DNA from: Alphaproteobacteria bacterium
GTDB lineage: Bacteria; Pseudomonadota; Alphaproteobacteria; Reyranellales; Reyranellaceae
Assembly (NCBI GenBank): GCA_016870115.1
Contig: VGCH01000012.1
Location: 24,412 to 88,411 of the forward strand
Reading direction: 5' to 3'
DNA: 64,000 bases
Positions 62,048-64,000 of the stretch are shown one piece after another. Both the position numbers and the translations under genes were made by a program. Each line of letters starts with the position of its first letter. Position 1 is the first letter of the stretch. The notes under the pieces are model-generated. The model did not search any database. It had not been told where the DNA came from and saw nothing but the letters and a program-made list of their open reading frames with translations.

Positions 62048-63259
62048 TCAAGCGGGCGGCGCCTCGACCGTCCGCATCGTCCAGACGCTCGATCGCAGGA
62101 TCGTGAAGCCGATAAGCCCCGCCATCGCGATGGCGGGCACGAGCAGCGCGGCCTGCAGACCCCAGATGCTGGCGATCGTGCCGGTCAGCACCGCGCCGAT
62201 GGGTCCGCCGCCGCTGAGGCCGAGCTGAAACAGCGCCATCAGGCGCGCGCGGTGCGTTGCCGGCGCCTCGATCTGCACGACGGCATGGCTCTGGGTCATG
62301 GTCACCCCCGCCCCCAGCCCCCAAACGAAGCAAAGCGCCACGAACAGCCAGAGCGGCGGCAGCGTCGACATGCAGACCAGCACAATGGCGCCCAATGTGA
62401 CGGCGATCGCGACCATGCGACCGCGACGCGTCGCGCCCTTGAACAAGGCCGCAAAGGCCATGCTGGCGAGGATCGTCCCCGTCCAGAAGGCAAGATTGAT
62501 CCAGGAAAGTTCCGCGGAGCCGCCGCCATAGTGATCGCGGATCGCAAGCGGCAGGATCGCCATGAAGGGCCCGACGTAGAAAACGCCGACGCCGAAACTC
62601 AGCAACAGCACCGGCCAGATGGCGGGCGAGCGGCCGGCTTCGCCGACGCCGTCCGCGATCTCGTGCCAGAAGCCGCGTTGCGTGCGCGGCGGATGCGGTG
62701 GCGGGTCGGGCACGCGCAGCACCGCGGCAATGCCCGCCAGCACGAGCACCGCTTGGGCGAGCAACAGCGGCACCGCCCCCACGGCATCGGCCGACCAGGC
62801 GAGCGCGATGCCCGCCAGCTGCCCCACGAACTGCAGGGCGGTCGCGAGCGCCACCGCGCGCGGCAGGCTGCCGGTCGCGACCGTCGGCAAAAGCGCATCG
62901 CGCGTCGGCGTCGCGAAGGCCGAGATCGCGCCGGCCGCGATGGCGTAGAGCAGCAGGACGGCGTACCCCAGCCCTCCGGCGCCGATAACCGCCGCCAGCG
63001 CGATCGGCGGCACGGCGTAGGCCAGGTGATAGAACACCAGCAGGCGCCGAGGATTGCCCCGATCCGCCACTAGCCCGCCCAAGGGCAGGAACAGAAGCGA
63101 CGGAGCCATGAGGGCGAAGGTTGCGACGCCGACCCAGAAGGCATTCATCTGCAGCACCACGGCGACGAGCCATGGAAACAGCACCATCTGGATGCCGAGC
63201 GGCAGGAACCAGCTGGCGAGCCCGACCAGATAGGCCGCGGCGAAGCTCGCCACCACCAT
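62048..63259 (-). CDS. Major facilitator superfamily transporter (MFS_3/enterobactin-exporter-like)
   Basis: A 403-residue protein with about eleven or twelve membrane helices. Family features are the loop GGLVADRGNPRRLLVFYH between helices 2 and 3 (a form of the MFS G...DR.GRR motif), PTRDALLPTVA, and in the second half TGTILASMAFAALFKGATRRGRM. The whole fits drug or metabolite efflux carriers of the MFS_3 group. No regulator or resistance gene is adjacent and the substrate is unknown. The start at 63259 leads directly into the first helix. Confidence 0.85.
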   Translation of the reverse strand: MVVASFAAAYLVGLASWFLPLGIQMVLFPWLVAVVLQMNAFWVGVATFALMAPSLLFLPLGGLVADRGNPRRLLVFYHLAYAVPPIALAAVIGAGGLGYAVLLLYAIAAGAISAFATPTRDALLPTVATGSLPRAVALATALQFVGQLAGIALAWSADAVGAVPLLLAQAVLVLAGIAAVLRVPDPPPHPPRTQRGFWHEIADGVGEAGRSPAIWPVLLLSFGVGVFYVGPFMAILPLAIRDHYGGGSAELSWINLAFWTGTILASMAFAALFKGATRRGRMVAIAVTLGAIVLVCMSTLPPLWLFVALCFVWGLGAGVTMTQSHAVVQIEAPATHRARLMALFQLGLSGGGPIGAVLTGTIASIWGLQAALLVPAIAMAGLIGFTILRSSVWTMRTVEAPPA

Positions 63260-63350
63260 GGTGCGCGAGGCCGGTCTTGTGTGGGACGACGTGATCTCCC
63301 ACGACGTACGCCCGCCCCCTCTGGCGGCTACCCCAACCAGCCCGGCCCCT

Positions 63351-63599
63351 ATGGCGGCGGGCCCCTATGACAGTGCCATCGCAGTTGCTGGGATCGCAGC
63401 AGGAGCCTCGGTAATTAACAATATCATCAATAGCGGGACAGTTGCTCGCCAGCCGCAAGTCGTGATCAACCAAGGCTATCCTGCTAGTGTTTATCAGCTT
63501 CCACCGGTCGGCCGTGAGCCACCGGTTACAGCAAGACCGCTTGGCATTGTGCAGATACCAAATCCGCCGTACCAGGTTCCGCCCGGATGCTCTGCCTAA
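63351..63599 (+). pseudogene. Fragment of a Gly/Pro-rich, possibly surface or lipoprotein-like gene
   Basis: The frame from 63351 reads AAGPYDSAIAVAGIAAGASV, then INNIINSG and a Pro/Val-rich end stopping at 63599. Just upstream, in the neighbouring frame, SGGYPNQPGPYGGGP would join smoothly to YDSAIAVAG if one G of the GGCGGCGGGCCCC run (63354-63366) were absent. This suggests a one-base insertion and a missing 5' part. The hydrophobic, small-residue segment could be a glycine-zipper helix. Base composition is less GC-rich than neighbours. No family is assigned; an intact short gene remains possible. Confidence 0.4.
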
Positions 63600-63769
63600 A
63601 TCACAGGTCAGACCCCGATAGGCGGGCTCACCTATATGACCGTGTGTCCGTAGAGCAGTGCATGCATCGGCGCGGACAAAAGCAGCGCGCCATGCAGCCA
63701 ACCTGGGCCTAGTTCGCCTTGACTTGGAGGCTCTACCCCAGAACACTGTTGCATTGCTAGAGGGTGAAT

Positions 63770-63934
63770 ATGTTCTGCGAGAACTGTGGCAACTCACTCA
63801 AAGAGACCGCCAAATTTTGCAGCAAATGCGGCACGGCCGTTGCCGCCCAAGAAGAAGAGGCTTCAGGTCCTCTTGATCGGCCCCCATCGAGTGGTCCAGA
63901 TGGAATGCTAGTTCAGAGTTGGCCGTTGCGCTAG
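63770..63934 (+). CDS. Small zinc-ribbon protein
   Basis: A 54-residue open frame with MFCENCGNSLKETAKFCSKC at its start: two CxxC pairs 11 residues apart, a classic zinc-ribbon (double zinc ribbon/DUF2116-like) head. AGAGGGTG lies a few bases before the ATG, so translation is credible. After the ribbon comes an acidic linker (QEEEASG) and an abrupt end; relatives usually continue into a membrane or other domain, so this could be a truncated gene. It lies in the less GC-rich right end of the window. No neighbour gives a clue to function. Confidence 0.55.
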   Translation: MFCENCGNSLKETAKFCSKCGTAVAAQEEEASGPLDRPPSSGPDGMLVQSWPLR

Positions 63935-64000
63935 TTGGAGCGTGGCCGGCGAAGCCGATCGGCGTAGCGCAGCCGGCCATGCGGCGAATGCAGGCACGAA

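Noticed and set aside
1..64000. CRISPR arrays, complete insertion sequences, transposases and prophage genes
   Set aside because: No regularly spaced repeats, transposase motifs or phage structural genes were seen anywhere in the window.

Overview
The window is GC-rich and densely coded on both strands. It most likely comes from the chromosome of an alphaproteobacterium. Evidence for this: a 5-aminolevulinate synthase of the Shemin pathway, an EipB/DUF1849 envelope protein, a DksA with the single-cysteine zinc-finger variant common in this class, PdeM, a tRNA-Val(GAC) with encoded CCA, and an abundance of TTT/TRAP-TAXI/ABC carboxylate and peptide importers paired with CoA transferases. A Rhodospirillales- or Hyphomicrobiales-like (for example Reyranella-like) soil or water heterotroph would fit, but the genus cannot be fixed from sequence reading alone.

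Layout. 1-7.2 kb: a carboxylate uptake and CoA-dependent catabolism cluster (end of a TctA permease, HMG-CoA-lyase-like enzyme, a TAXI-TRAP permease flanked by two paralogous TAXI receptors, class III CoA transferase). 7.2-16.4 kb: envelope and housekeeping genes (DUF6134, EipB, L,D-transpeptidase, PdeM, a hydratase, MobA, DksA) and amide hydrolases (D-aminoacylase, M81/MlrC-like, N-formylglutamate amidohydrolase), with a strong candidate small RNA at 15452-15551. 16.5-19.5 kb: tRNA-Val, a cyclase-TPR gene broken by an in-frame TAG, and a secreted dienelactone hydrolase. 20.4-24.2 kb: enolase-superfamily enzyme, rhodanese, acyl-CoA synthetase, DUF3237. 24.4-30.5 kb: photolyase, flavoprotein, DUF1365, CFA-synthase-like methyltransferase and MFS, a light/oxidative-stress lipid cluster. 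30.6-34.8 kb: a minus-strand operon of ECF sigma factor, anti-sigma, Spy/CnrX-like sensor, DUF1800 and DUF1501. 34.9-46.4 kb: gamma-glutamyltransferase with an orphan receptor, a doubly broken autotransporter, a dimethylglycine/sarcosine-dehydrogenase-like protein, a frameshifted membrane cyclase, enoyl-CoA hydratase, a gene-poor stretch with an ABC-ATPase remnant, and a TRIC channel. 46.5-58.8 kb: PyrE, then two convergent peptide-type ABC systems: one complete with an M20 hydrolase, one lacking ATPases. 59-64 kb: transaminase, HemA, MFS, then a less GC-rich right end with a gene fragment and a small zinc-ribbon protein.

The most unusual signals are the CCUCC-loop small RNA, the ECF-sensor-DUF1800/DUF1501 operon in which only one partner carries an export signal, and an unusually high number of single-lesion pseudogenes (two in-frame ambers, three or four frameshifts), including both nucleotide cyclases.
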